A program made the position numbers and the translations under genes. The notes under the pieces are model-generated. The model saw only the letters and a program-made list of their open reading frames with translations. It was not told the origin of the DNA and did not search any database. A stretch of DNA of 64,000 nucleotides from an uncultured bacterium (GTDB lineage: Bacteria; Desulfobacterota; Binatia; UBA1149; CAITLU01), in assembly GCA_903893315.1 (NCBI GenBank), contig CAITLU010000021.1, positions 24,346 through 88,345 of the forward strand, written 5' to 3'. Positions 7,745-16,219 of this stretch are shown in pieces. Position 1 is the first letter of the stretch; every line of letters begins with the position of its first letter.

Positions 7745-8821
7745 ATGTCTCCACTATTCTGGCCTGCGCTGATCTACCTCTTCGTCGGGCTGTTGCACCT
7801 GCTGGTCCCGGCCCGTTGGGTCGACGGCTATCTGGTCGACGCTGCCACGGGCAGCAAGCTGCGCTACCGACTGAACGGGCTGAAGGTGGCTGTGCTGACG
7901 GTGGTGTGCTGGGCGGCGGCGTGCCGTGCGGGGTGGTTGGCCTGGGACGCTTTCTATCTGCACCGCTACGAGATGACGGCCGGCGCTTGCCTGCTGGGGT
8001 TGTTGTTCACGCTTGCGATAGTGCTGCCGGCGCCGCCGGTGCCGGCGAGCAACCTGCTGCGCGACCTGTATCTGGGGCGGATAGAGAATCCGCGATGGGG
8101 CGGCGGACGTATCGACGCCAAGATGGTCCTGTATCTGGTGGGCGCAGTGATGCTCGAACTGAACGTGCTGTCGTTCGCGGCACATCACGTCCTGGTTCAC
8201 GCCGGCGATCCTTCCGCCGGTGTCTATCTGTACGCGGCGCTGTTCTCGTTCTTCGTCTTCGACTACCTCGGGTTCGAAGAGGCGCACCTTTACACCTACG
8301 ACTTCATGGCCGAGCGCGTGGGCTTCAAGCTCGGCTGGGGCTGTCTGGTTTTCTACCCGTTCTTCTACTGCATCGGACTGTGGGGGCTGGCCGCGTCGCC
8401 TAATCCGCATACTGCGGCGACGCTGCTGTTGCTTTGCGCAGCGACGTTTGTTTCCGGATGGGTGCTGTCGCGCGGCGCCAACTTGCAGAAGTTCCTGTTC
8501 AAGCGTGATCCGCACGCCAAAGCTTTCGGTCTGCTCGATCCGGGTACTCTCAGTGCGGACGGCAAGAACGTGCTGACGGGCGGTTTCTGGGGACTCTCGC
8601 GCCACATCAACTATCTCGGCGAGATCCTGATGGCCGTGGGTCTGGCTCTCAGCCTGGGTTATCCGCTGGCGCTGACTCCGTGGTTGTACCCGCTGTATTA
8701 CGTCGCACTGCTGCTGCCGCGCCAGGCCGACGACGACAGACGCTGCGCTGCGCGCTACGGGGCGCTGTGGGACGAGTACCGGCGCCGCGTGCCGTATCGC
8801 ATCGTCCCGTATCTGTACTGA
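7745..8821 (+). CDS. ERG4/ERG24-family sterol-reductase-like membrane protein
   Basis: A 358-residue protein with roughly nine or ten membrane segments. The C-terminal half carries the signature of the sterol C14/C7/C24(28) reductase family: GGFWGLSRHINYLGEIL for the NADPH/sterol-binding region, and a tail of DDRRCAARYGALWDEY followed by RRVPYRIVPYLY. These match the eukaryotic ERG4/ERG24 C-terminus closely. The family reduces sterol double bonds with NADPH in a membrane. Whether this host makes or modifies sterols is unknown; no squalene-cyclization genes are in the window. The start is ATG 7745 with GAGGAAA upstream; an upstream in-frame ATG at 7715 lacks this. Confidence 0.85.
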   Translation: MSPLFWPALIYLFVGLLHLLVPARWVDGYLVDAATGSKLRYRLNGLKVAVLTVVCWAAACRAGWLAWDAFYLHRYEMTAGACLLGLLFTLAIVLPAPPVPASNLLRDLYLGRIENPRWGGGRIDAKMVLYLVGAVMLELNVLSFAAHHVLVHAGDPSAGVYLYAALFSFFVFDYLGFEEAHLYTYDFMAERVGFKLGWGCLVFYPFFYCIGLWGLAASPNPHTAATLLLLCAATFVSGWVLSRGANLQKFLFKRDPHAKAFGLLDPGTLSADGKNVLTGGFWGLSRHINYLGEILMAVGLALSLGYPLALTPWLYPLYYVALLLPRQADDDRRCAARYGALWDEYRRRVPYRIVPYLY

Positions 8822-8985
8822 GCGCGAGGCGGCCGGCTGGTCGGTCGCTTCGGTTCGCGGCGCCGCGACTCGGCAAGCCCGACGCCACTTGCCGCTACCG
8901 CACTTGTCGCGGCTGCGCGAAGCGGTGATATTCGCGCGCACGGCATCGTGCCGAGTTCGGGCCGCGACCTCACCGAGGAGAGACC

Positions 8986-9138
8986 ATGATCTACGAGAGC
9001 ACTGCGTACACTTTCGCAAGCACAGCGGCGCTGGGCGTCGAGCGCCCGTCCGCGTCGCACGCTTCGATGTTCGTCAAGTGCGCGTTCTCCAGCCCGGCGT
9101 CGCAGGGAATCGACGAACGCTGCGGCTTCGAGTTCTGA
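8986..9138 (+). CDS. small 50-residue ORF with strong ribosome site, upstream of DUF3047 gene
   Basis: The ATG at 8986 follows GAGGAGAGACC, one of the best ribosome sites in the window. The frame encodes 50 residues (beginning MIYESTAYTF, ending CGFEF) and stops at 9136-9138, one base before the GTG start of the DUF3047 gene. The peptide has two Cys, no membrane segment and no family I recognise. The spacing is typical of translational coupling, and the downstream gene has no ribosome site of its own. It could be a real small protein or a leader that delivers ribosomes. Confidence 0.5.
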   Translation: MIYESTAYTFASTAALGVERPSASHASMFVKCAFSSPASQGIDERCGFEF

Positions 9139-9139
9139 A

Positions 9140-10291
9140 GTGGGACTGGTCCAGGAACTGAGCGCTGCCGCCAGGCGCTGGAAGCACGTTCGCGCGGCCG
9201 GCGCAGATCCCGAGCCGGACCGCGCAGCCTTTCGCGCAGGGCTCGAAAGTCTGCTCGACGCGACCGCGGCGTCTGACTATGCGCTGGTGGAACTCGAGGC
9301 AGCGCGTCTGCCCTGGACAGATACCGGCATCGAACTCGAAGCCGGCGAAGAAGTGACGCTGCTGGCCTGCGGCAGGGTCTATCTGTCGCGGCTTCTCGAC
9401 GTGTGGGTCGGGCCGCAGTTCCAGCTTTGGGCCCGCGTCGGTGAGAACGGCGCGATCTTCAACGGCACGCGCACGAGCCACACTTTCGTCGCCGCGCAGC
9501 GCGGGCGCTTGTTCCTGGCCGGGCAGTTCCCCGGCCGCTGGGCCGACCAGAGCGGTCGCGTCGGCAGCGACCTGCGCGCCTATCGCAAGACGAGCGGCGG
9601 TCTGAGCGTGTTCGCGATTCGTTGGAAGGGATCGGCGGCCGAGGGCCTGGCGCTGCTGCGGCAGCGCGCCGAAGCCGATGGACGCGGCGACCTCGCCGCC
9701 GAACTCGCGGCCGAGGCCGAGCGTTACGGCGATCCGCCGCTGCCGCCTGCCGGCTGGAAGTATCTATGGTTTCTGGGCGACTCCGACATCTACCGGCAGG
9801 CCGACGACGGCATCACCTGCTGTACCGAAGGCAACGTCGGCATCCTGCAAAAAGACGCGGCGCTGGCGCTCACACCCGACACGCGGCTGGAGTGGGACTG
9901 GAAGGTCGATGCGCTGCCTTCGCAGATGGCCGAGAACGCGGTACTGGCCCACGACTACCTGAGCATCGCGGTCGAGTTCAGCGACGGCCGCGACATCACC
10001 TACCACTGGAGCAGGGAACTGAAGACCGAGACCGGCTACTGGTGTCCACTCGAAGGATGGAAGGACCGCGAGTATCACGTCGTCGTCCGCAGTGGTGACG
10101 ATGGTCTCGGTAACTGGTTGTCGCAGAGCCGCAATCTGTTCGAAGACTACCGCGTGCACATCGGAACGCCGCCGGCGCGCATCGTGCGCGTGTGGCTGAT
10201 CGCCAACAGTATCTTCCAGCGCCGGCGCGGGTCGTGTACCTACCGCGCGATTCGATTGACGAACGGCGCTGCGAAGATGGTGGTGTGTTGA
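9140..10291 (+). CDS. DUF3047 domain protein
   Basis: A 383-residue protein with no signal peptide. The C-terminal half (about residues 205-375) fits DUF3047: LEWDWKVDALPSQMAENAV, then DYLSIAVEFSDGRDITYHWS, then a strand-rich end with RIVRVWLIANSIFQ. The N-terminal half (residues 50-150) is also beta-rich (IELEAGEEVTLLACGRVYLS) and resembles a carbohydrate-binding or lectin-like jelly roll. Function unknown. It starts at GTG 9140, one base after the stop of the small ORF, without an obvious ribosome site. Confidence 0.75.
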   Translation: MGLVQELSAAARRWKHVRAAGADPEPDRAAFRAGLESLLDATAASDYALVELEAARLPWTDTGIELEAGEEVTLLACGRVYLSRLLDVWVGPQFQLWARVGENGAIFNGTRTSHTFVAAQRGRLFLAGQFPGRWADQSGRVGSDLRAYRKTSGGLSVFAIRWKGSAAEGLALLRQRAEADGRGDLAAELAAEAERYGDPPLPPAGWKYLWFLGDSDIYRQADDGITCCTEGNVGILQKDAALALTPDTRLEWDWKVDALPSQMAENAVLAHDYLSIAVEFSDGRDITYHWSRELKTETGYWCPLEGWKDREYHVVVRSGDDGLGNWLSQSRNLFEDYRVHIGTPPARIVRVWLIANSIFQRRRGSCTYRAIRLTNGAAKMVVC

Positions 10292-10348
10292 GGGTACGGC
10301 AGCGCGCCTGTCGCTGATGGCGCAGATATTTTCACCAAGGAGACGACC

Positions 10349-11299
10349 ATGAATGATTCTCGCCCCGCTCCGCTTCGTAACCGTGTAGCCGAGATGCTCG
10401 GCGTCGAGTATCCGATCGTGCAGGCGCCGATGGGCTGGATCGCGCGCGCCCAGCTCGCCTCTGCGGTGTCCGAGGCCGGAGGGCTCGGCATCATCGAAAC
10501 TTCTTCGGGCGAACTCGACGCAGTGCGCGAAGAGATCCGCAAGATGCGCGACCTGACCGACAAGCCCTTCGGCGTCAACATCGCGCAGATGTTCGTGCGC
10601 GATCCGGCCATCGTCGACTTCGTGGTCGAACAGGGCGTCAAGTTCGTCAGCACGTCGGCGGGCGATCCGCGCCAGTTCACCAAGGTACTCAAAGGGGCCG
10701 GTCTGACGGTCTTCCATGTGGTGCCGAACTTGTCGGCGGCACTCAAGGCGGTGGAGGCCGGCGTTGACGGCCTGATCGTCGAGGGAGGTGAGGGCGGCGG
10801 CTTCAAGAATCCGCGCGACGTCGCGACGATGGTGTTGCTGCCGCTGGTGTGTTCGAAAGCCAACGTGCCGGTGATCGCGGCCGGCGGCATCTGCGACGGA
10901 CGCACGATGGCCGCCGCGTTCGCGCTCGGCGCCGAAGGAGTGCAGATCGGTACGCTGATGGTCTGCTCTGCCGAATCGCCGGTGCACGACAACTTCAAGC
11001 GCGCGATCTGCGAGGCCACCGAGACCGACACGGTCTTCCTCAATCGCCGCAGCCGTCCCGGCCTTCGCGCGCTGCGCACCGCTCTGACCGAAAAACTCGA
11101 ACTCGACGAGAGCGTTCCGCTGTCGCTGTTCGGCCGCATCCTCGAACTTTACTTCGGCGGCGACATGGAGGCTTCGATCGCGCTGGCGGGACAGGTGGCC
11201 GGCCGCATCGAAAGCGTGAGACCGGTGCGCGACATCCTGTGGGACATGGTGCGCGAGTTCCGCAGCGCTGCGGCCAGGCTGGCCGCGACGGCGGCGTAA
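10349..11299 (+). CDS. nitronate monooxygenase family FMN protein
   Basis: A 316-residue TIM-barrel flavoprotein of the 2-nitropropane dioxygenase / nitronate monooxygenase family. It has the FMN motif VQAPMGWIA near residue 30, VEGGEGGGF near 147, AAGGICDG near 180, and GAEGVQIGT near 195. Characterised nitronate monooxygenases and FabK usually read EAGGH at the second motif; here the His is Phe, so the classical catalytic base may be missing. Related enzymes in lipid-degrading bacteria are often mis-named, and the substrate is open. The start ATG 10349 follows AAGGAG. Confidence 0.82.
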   Translation: MNDSRPAPLRNRVAEMLGVEYPIVQAPMGWIARAQLASAVSEAGGLGIIETSSGELDAVREEIRKMRDLTDKPFGVNIAQMFVRDPAIVDFVVEQGVKFVSTSAGDPRQFTKVLKGAGLTVFHVVPNLSAALKAVEAGVDGLIVEGGEGGGFKNPRDVATMVLLPLVCSKANVPVIAAGGICDGRTMAAAFALGAEGVQIGTLMVCSAESPVHDNFKRAICEATETDTVFLNRRSRPGLRALRTALTEKLELDESVPLSLFGRILELYFGGDMEASIALAGQVAGRIESVRPVRDILWDMVREFRSAAARLAATAA

Positions 11300-11376
11300 T
11301 GCCCGTCGCCCGATTCTCGAAGGCGCCTGTGTCCTTCATTTCGAAACGCCGGCGGGGCGTGGCGAGCTCGCGTCGG

Positions 11377-11392
11377 ATCATCGCGCGATGAT
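11377..11392. repeat. 16-bp perfect palindrome between convergent genes
   Basis: ATCATCGCGCGATGAT reads the same on both strands with no spacer. It lies between the ends of the nitronate monooxygenase gene and the convergent CitE-like gene. With no loop it is a poor terminator; it may be a protein-binding site or chance. Confidence 0.35.
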
Positions 11393-11467
11393 GCTTCGGC
11401 GCATACCGCAGGACGACATGGCGATGGCGACCTCGGCTCGCTATCGCTACCTACCTGCGGGCGCTGC

Positions 11468-12358
11468 TCATTTGGCCGCCGTGCCCAACTCGGCGATGGC
11501 TGCTGCCATCGCGACCGCGCGCCTGGCGTTGTCGACGTGCAGGTTCTCGATCATGCGACCGTCCACCGTGACGACGCCCTTGCCCTCGGCGCGGGCCTGC
11601 TCGAAGGCCTCGATGATGCGCTGTGCCAGTTCGAGTTCCTTGTCGCTGGGCGAGAACACGCGGTTGCATGGGGCGAGTTGACTGGGGTGGATCAGGGTTT
11701 TGCCGTCGAAGCCCATCTGCTGGCCTTGCAGGCACTCGGTCTCGAATCCTTCGGTGTTGGCGATGTCGTTGTAGACGCCGTCGAGGATGATTTTGCCGTG
11801 GGCGCGGGCGGCGAGCAGGCACAGGCCGAGGCTGGCCAGCATCGGCACGCGTCCCAGCACGTGGGCCGCGTGCAGTTCCTTGGCGATGTCGTTGGTGCCC
11901 ATGACGAGCACCGCCAGGCGCGCGCTCGCGCCGGCTATCTCCTCGGCGTGCAGGATGCCGATCGGCGTTTCGAGCATCGCCCAGATGGCGATGCTCGCGT
12001 CCGCGCCGGAGGCGTTCAAGATTTGTTCGACGCGGCCGATGTCGGCTGCGCTGTTGATCTTCGGAACCAGCACCGCGTCCGGCCGCGCCTGCGCCGCCGC
12101 TTTCAGATCGTCCTCGCCCCAGGGCGTGTCGAGGCCGTTGACGCGGATGGTGATCTCGCGCTTGCCGTAGCCGCGCGAGGCCGCCGCTTCGCAAACCTGC
12201 TTGCGGGCCAGTTCCTTGGCGTCGGGCGCCACGGCGTCTTCCAGGTCCAGGATCAGCGCGTCGGCGCCAAGGTCTCTGGCCTTCTCAAGAGCGCGGGCGT
12301 TGGAGCCAGGCATGTAAAGCACGCTGCGCCGCGGACGGATTTTCGCATCTTGTGTCAT
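11468..12358 (-). CDS. HpcH/HpaI aldolase family CoA ester lyase (CitE-like)
   Basis: A 296-residue protein of the citrate lyase beta-subunit / malyl-CoA lyase family. It has RSVLYMPGSNARALEKA for CoA and substrate binding, the metal-binding region LDLEDAVAP, VLVPKINSA, and AMLETPIGILHAEEIA with the Glu ligand. There are no companion CitD/CitF genes, so it is a stand-alone lyase or thioesterase-type CitE-like enzyme, as in CLYBL or malyl-CoA lyase. The start ATG 12358 is the first in frame with the family. It is divergent from the hybrid kinase gene. Confidence 0.88.
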   Translation of the reverse strand: MTQDAKIRPRRSVLYMPGSNARALEKARDLGADALILDLEDAVAPDAKELARKQVCEAAASRGYGKREITIRVNGLDTPWGEDDLKAAAQARPDAVLVPKINSAADIGRVEQILNASGADASIAIWAMLETPIGILHAEEIAGASARLAVLVMGTNDIAKELHAAHVLGRVPMLASLGLCLLAARAHGKIILDGVYNDIANTEGFETECLQGQQMGFDGKTLIHPSQLAPCNRVFSPSDKELELAQRIIEAFEQARAEGKGVVTVDGRMIENLHVDNARRAVAMAAAIAELGTAAK

Positions 12359-12719
12359 TGCTAGCGTTCCTCGTTTCGCCTTGTCTACGACTGGCCGGCG
12401 GCCGCATGATCAGGATTCTTCACCGCCGACATTGCGCGGTTTCGATGGCCTCGCCCCGATTCTTCGCGGGGTCGCTTTGAGCCACTGATCCATAACGGGA
12501 GTGGGCTTGGGCTGCAAAGGCCCGTCCGAAAACATTCGCGCCGTTACCGCGCGTCGTGTCATCGGCAGCGTCCGTCGAGATGTTCGGATCGACGCCGAAC
12601 CGAAGCCGCAGTAGCCGGCGAGGCGTCGTCGATTTCGCGAGTCTGCCGCCTGGCTTGGATGCGCGCGGATGGCAGTGCCTGCGGTGGCACCTGCGAAACC
12701 GTAGATGTAAACACGCGCC
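12359..12719. other. 361-bp intergenic region between divergent genes
   Basis: This must hold promoters for the CitE-like gene (minus) and the hybrid kinase (plus). I see a short hairpin, CCCCG/CGGGG, around 12457-12475, and no convincing gene or classical promoter. Open frames here are short and not protein-like. Confidence 0.4.
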
Positions 12720-14726
12720 GTGGATACCGCTTCAGGCGGCTTCGACTTTCTGGTGGTCGCGGCCTTTTTCCTGGTCGGGCAGGCTGCATTGGTGATGTAC
12801 CTGCGACGCCGCGCCGTGGCCTTCCCGTGGTGGGCCAGCGTCCTGGCGATCGTGCTGCTGCTTGCGGGATTGCCGCTGCTGAGACTTGCCGAGAGGCGCG
12901 AGCACGCGCGTCTGCGGGTGGAACTGACGAGTTACGCTTCGATGTATGCGGCCGAGATGGAGCATCTGGGCCACGCCGCTCTTTCGTCAAGCCCCGCTGC
13001 GGATGACCCGCTTTATCTTTCCCTGATCGATGCCGAGAAGAGATGGCTGGCTGCCAATCGGGTCATCGCGGACGTTTACACAGTTCGCCGCCGTGACGAC
13101 GGCACGATCTTCTTCCTCGTCGACTCCGAGACCGACTACGACCGCAACGGTATCTTCGAAGGCGAACGCGAGAGACGTACGACGCCCGGCGAGGTCTACG
13201 ACGACCCAGGCGACGGCTTGCAGCAAGCCTTCGCGGGCAAGACTACCTTCTCGTCGGAGCCTACCACCGACCGCTGGGGCACGACTCTCAGCGCCCAGGC
13301 TCCGCTGCGCGATTCCTCCGGAAAGGTCGATGCGGTGCTCGGCGTCGATTATGAAGCCGAGCGCTGGCTCGCACGCGTCGACGAGGCCCGCGAACTCGTG
13401 GTCGGTCTGTGGACGAGCGTTTTGTTCATGCTGCTGGTGGTGGCGGCTGTTCTGGCCACGCTCCGCACCCGCGCGATCGAGAGGGGCGCGGCGGCGGCCC
13501 GCTTCGCCGATGATGCGGCGCTGCTCGCTCGGACCAATGACTCTCTGCGCGAGGCGATCGCGCGTGCTGAATCCGAAGCGCGGGTCAAAAGCGATTTCCT
13601 GGCGACCATGAGTCACGAGATACGCACGCCCATGAACGGCGTGATGGGGATGAACGAACTGCTGCTGGCTACCCAGCTAAGTGCCGAGCAGCGTCAATTC
13701 GCCACCACCATTCGCAAGTCGGCCGACCATCTGCTGTCGATCCTGAACCGCCTGCTCGACTTCTCGAAGATCGAGGCCGGACGCGTCGTGATCGAGGAGT
13801 TGCCTTTCGATCTGCGCGCGGTGGTCGAGGACGTGGTCGACCTGGCAGTCGGACGCGCCAAGGAGAAAGGCCTCCGTGTCCATCTGGTCTTCGGCGAAGG
13901 CATCCCCGCCGAGCTTTTCGGCGATGCCGTACGTGTGCGGCAGGTGTTGATCAACCTCGTCAGCAACGCGACCAAGTTCACCGATGATGGCGAGGTCGAA
14001 GTCAGTGTCGCGCTCGTTGACAAGACCGCGACCGAGGTACGTGTCCGCATACGCGTTCGCGACACCGGAATAGGCATTCCGCTTGAGAAGCAGGGCGAGC
14101 TCTTCCAGAAATTCGTGCAGGTCGATTCTTCGACCACACGACGTTTTGGCGGCACCGGTCTCGGGCTCGCCATCGTGCGCGAACTGGTAGACCTGATGGG
14201 CGGCACGGTATCTCTGCAAAGCCGTCCCGGCGAAGGCTCGACCTTCTGCGTCGAGCTTCCGCTGGCGCTCGTCGCTGCCGCGTCAACGTCGGTCGTCGAG
14301 AGCACGGTCGTGGATGTTACGGAGCCGACTGTCTCCAGCTACGCCGCGGTTCGTCCCCGCGTGCTGGTCGCAGAAGACAACGCTGTCAACCAGGCGGTCA
14401 TTACGCGGATGCTCGCGACGAAAGGCTGTGACATCGCGCTGGCCGTCAACGGACGCGAAGCCGTGGATATGGTCCGCGCCGGAAACTTCGATCTGGTGCT
14501 GATGGATTTGATGATGCCGGAAATGGACGGCTTGGAGGCGACGCAAGTGATCCGTCGCGAGGAGGCGGGAACCCGGCGGGTACCTATCGTGGCGGTCAGC
14601 GCTGCCGCGAGCGAGGCGGATCGCGTCCGTTGTCTGGCCGCCGGCATGGACGACTTTCTCTCCAAGCCGATGAGCCTGGATGATCTGTCGAGGGTCCTCG
14701 GCCGTTGGTTAGCAGCCAGGGCCTGA
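12720..14726 (+). CDS. membrane hybrid histidine kinase with receiver domain
   Basis: A 668-residue sensor kinase. Two hydrophobic segments near residues 8-56 and one near 232-252 frame a likely extracytoplasmic domain (57-230). HisKA carries His299 in [11 protein letters not shown]. The HATPase has the N box ([10 protein letters not shown]), G1 (DTGIGIP) and G2 (GGTGLGLAI) intact. The receiver near 546-660 has the phospho-acceptor Asp596 ([11 protein letters not shown]) and Lys in LSKP. The GTG at 12720 is the first start after an in-frame stop at 12708. It is convergent with the end of the rhamnose operon, so a link to polysaccharide control is only positional. Confidence 0.88.
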   Translation: MDTASGGFDFLVVAAFFLVGQAALVMYLRRRAVAFPWWASVLAIVLLLAGLPLLRLAERREHARLRVELTSYASMYAAEMEHLGHAALSSSPAADDPLYLSLIDAEKRWLAANRVIADVYTVRRRDDGTIFFLVDSETDYDRNGIFEGERERRTTPGEVYDDPGDGLQQAFAGKTTFSSEPTTDRWGTTLSAQAPLRDSSGKVDAVLGVDYEAERWLARVDEARELVVGLWTSVLFMLLVVAAVLATLRTRAIERGAAAARFADDAALLARTNDSLREAIARAESEARVKSDFLATMSHEIRTPMNGVMGMNELLLATQLSAEQRQFATTIRKSADHLLSILNRLLDFSKIEAGRVVIEELPFDLRAVVEDVVDLAVGRAKEKGLRVHLVFGEGIPAELFGDAVRVRQVLINLVSNATKFTDDGEVEVSVALVDKTATEVRVRIRVRDTGIGIPLEKQGELFQKFVQVDSSTTRRFGGTGLGLAIVRELVDLMGGTVSLQSRPGEGSTFCVELPLALVAAASTSVVESTVVDVTEPTVSSYAAVRPRVLVAEDNAVNQAVITRMLATKGCDIALAVNGREAVDMVRAGNFDLVLMDLMMPEMDGLEATQVIRREEAGTRRVPIVAVSAAASEADRVRCLAAGMDDFLSKPMSLDDLSRVLGRWLAARA

Positions 14727-14747
14727 AGGAATCCGTCGCGGCAACTC

Positions 14748-15344
14748 TCAGGCGGCCGCGCTGAGAGTGCCTTTGCTTTCGACTGCAGATGGCTCCGCGT
14801 AGATCGGAAGAAGGTCGGTAAGCTCGGCCAAGCTCAGGCCCGCCGCGTCCTTCGGCGAAAGGTTGGGGCTCGCGATCGGCCACGCCACCGCGATCGCCGG
14901 ATCGTCCCAGCGCAAGCGGAGTTCGTCGGCCGGATCGTAGAAATCGGTGCACTTGTATTCGAACTCCGCTTCCTCGCTCAGCACGCAGAAGCCGTGCGCG
15001 AAACCCGGCGGGATCCAGCACTGGCGGCGGTTCTCGGCGGAAAGCGTCACGCCCGTCCAGCGGCCGAAAGTCGGTGAACCGCGGCGGATGTCGACGGCGA
15101 CATCGAATACCGAGCCGACCAGCACGCGCACCAGCTTGCCCTGGGGATGACGGCTCTGGGCGTGAAGTCCGCGCAGCGTGCCGTAGGTCGAACGCGAATG
15201 GTTGTCCTGCACGAAAGAAGCGGGAATGCCCGCCGTTTCGTAGCTGCGGGCGTTCCACGTTTCCATGAACCAGCCGCGATCGTCGCGGTGGACGGTCGGT
15301 TCGACAACCAGGACGCCGGGGATGGTGGTTTCGACGATGCGCAT
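14748..15344 (-). CDS. rfbC: dTDP-4-dehydrorhamnose 3,5-epimerase
   Basis: A 198-residue cupin of the RmlC family. It contains NHSRSTYGTLRGLHAQ with the catalytic His61, then GKLVRVLVGSVFDVAVDIRR and WIPPGFAHGFCVLS, all standard RmlC motifs. It epimerises C3 and C5 of dTDP-4-keto-6-deoxyglucose on the way to dTDP-L-rhamnose. It is the last gene of the long minus-strand operon. Its ATG overlaps the rfbA stop by one base (TGATG). No rfbD (the final reductase) is found in the window. Confidence 0.95.
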   Translation of the reverse strand: MRIVETTIPGVLVVEPTVHRDDRGWFMETWNARSYETAGIPASFVQDNHSRSTYGTLRGLHAQSRHPQGKLVRVLVGSVFDVAVDIRRGSPTFGRWTGVTLSAENRRQCWIPPGFAHGFCVLSEEAEFEYKCTDFYDPADELRLRWDDPAIAVAWPIASPNLSPKDAAGLSLAELTDLLPIYAEPSAVESKGTLSAAA

Positions 15345-16219
15345 CACGAAGGTTCCTCCGAAAGTATGCGGCGCAGGTATTCGCCGTAGTTGCTCTTGCC
15401 CACGGCGGCGGCCAGCGTCTCGAGCTGGCGTCTTTCTATGAAGCCCATGCGGTAGGCGATCTCCTCTATGCAGGCGATCTTGAGGCCCTGCCTTTCTTCG
15501 ATGGCCTGAACGAAGTTGGAGGCCTGCAGCAGAGCCTCGTGGGTACCGGTGTCGAGCCACGCGATGCCGCGGCCGAGAGTTTCGACGTGGAGCTTCTTCT
15601 CGGCGAGGTAGGCGAGGTTGACGTCGGTTATTTCGAGTTCGCCGCGGGGCGAAGGCTTCAATTCGCGAGCGATGCGCACCACATCGTTGTCGTAGAAGTA
15701 CAGGCCGGTGACGGCGTAGGACGAGCGCGGCGCTTTGGGTTTCTCCTCGAGGCCGATGGCGCAGCCGCTCGCGTCGAACTCGACGACGCCGTAGCGCTCG
15801 GGGTCACGCACGCGATACGCGAAAACCGTGGCGCCGCCGGCGCGGTCGGCGGCGCGGCGCAGGCTTTCGCTGAAGCCTTGCCCGTAAAAGATGTTGTCGC
15901 CGAGGGCCAGCGCCACGCGATCGTCGCCGATGAATTTCTCGCCGATCAGGAAAGCCTGCGCGATGCCGTCCGGGCTCGGTTGCGCGGCGTACTCGATGTG
16001 CAGGCCGAGATCTTCGCCGTTGCCGAACAGACGCCGGAACGGCTCCTGTTCGTGCGGCGTGGTGATCACCAGTATGTCGCGGATACCGGCCAGCATCAGC
16101 GCCGACAACGGGTGGTAGATCAGAGGCTTGTCGAAGACCGGGACGAGCTGTTTGCTGACCGCGCGGGTGATGGGGTGGAGACGTGTGCCGGCGCCGCCGG
16201 CGAGAAGGATTCCTTTCAT
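15344..16219 (-). CDS. rfbA: glucose-1-phosphate thymidylyltransferase
   Basis: A 291-residue RmlA. The N-terminus [20 protein letters not shown] gives the nucleotide-binding signature, followed by [19 protein letters not shown] and [12 protein letters not shown]. The C-terminal [12 protein letters not shown] is also typical. It makes dTDP-glucose from dTTP and glucose-1-phosphate. Its ATG overlaps the stop codon of the HNOBA histidine kinase gene by four bases (ATGA), so expression of this entry enzyme is translationally tied to the NO-sensing kinase. Confidence 0.96.
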   Translation of the reverse strand: MKGILLAGGAGTRLHPITRAVSKQLVPVFDKPLIYHPLSALMLAGIRDILVITTPHEQEPFRRLFGNGEDLGLHIEYAAQPSPDGIAQAFLIGEKFIGDDRVALALGDNIFYGQGFSESLRRAADRAGGATVFAYRVRDPERYGVVEFDASGCAIGLEEKPKAPRSSYAVTGLYFYDNDVVRIARELKPSPRGELEITDVNLAYLAEKKLHVETLGRGIAWLDTGTHEALLQASNFVQAIEERQGLKIACIEEIAYRMGFIERRQLETLAAAVGKSNYGEYLRRILSEEPS

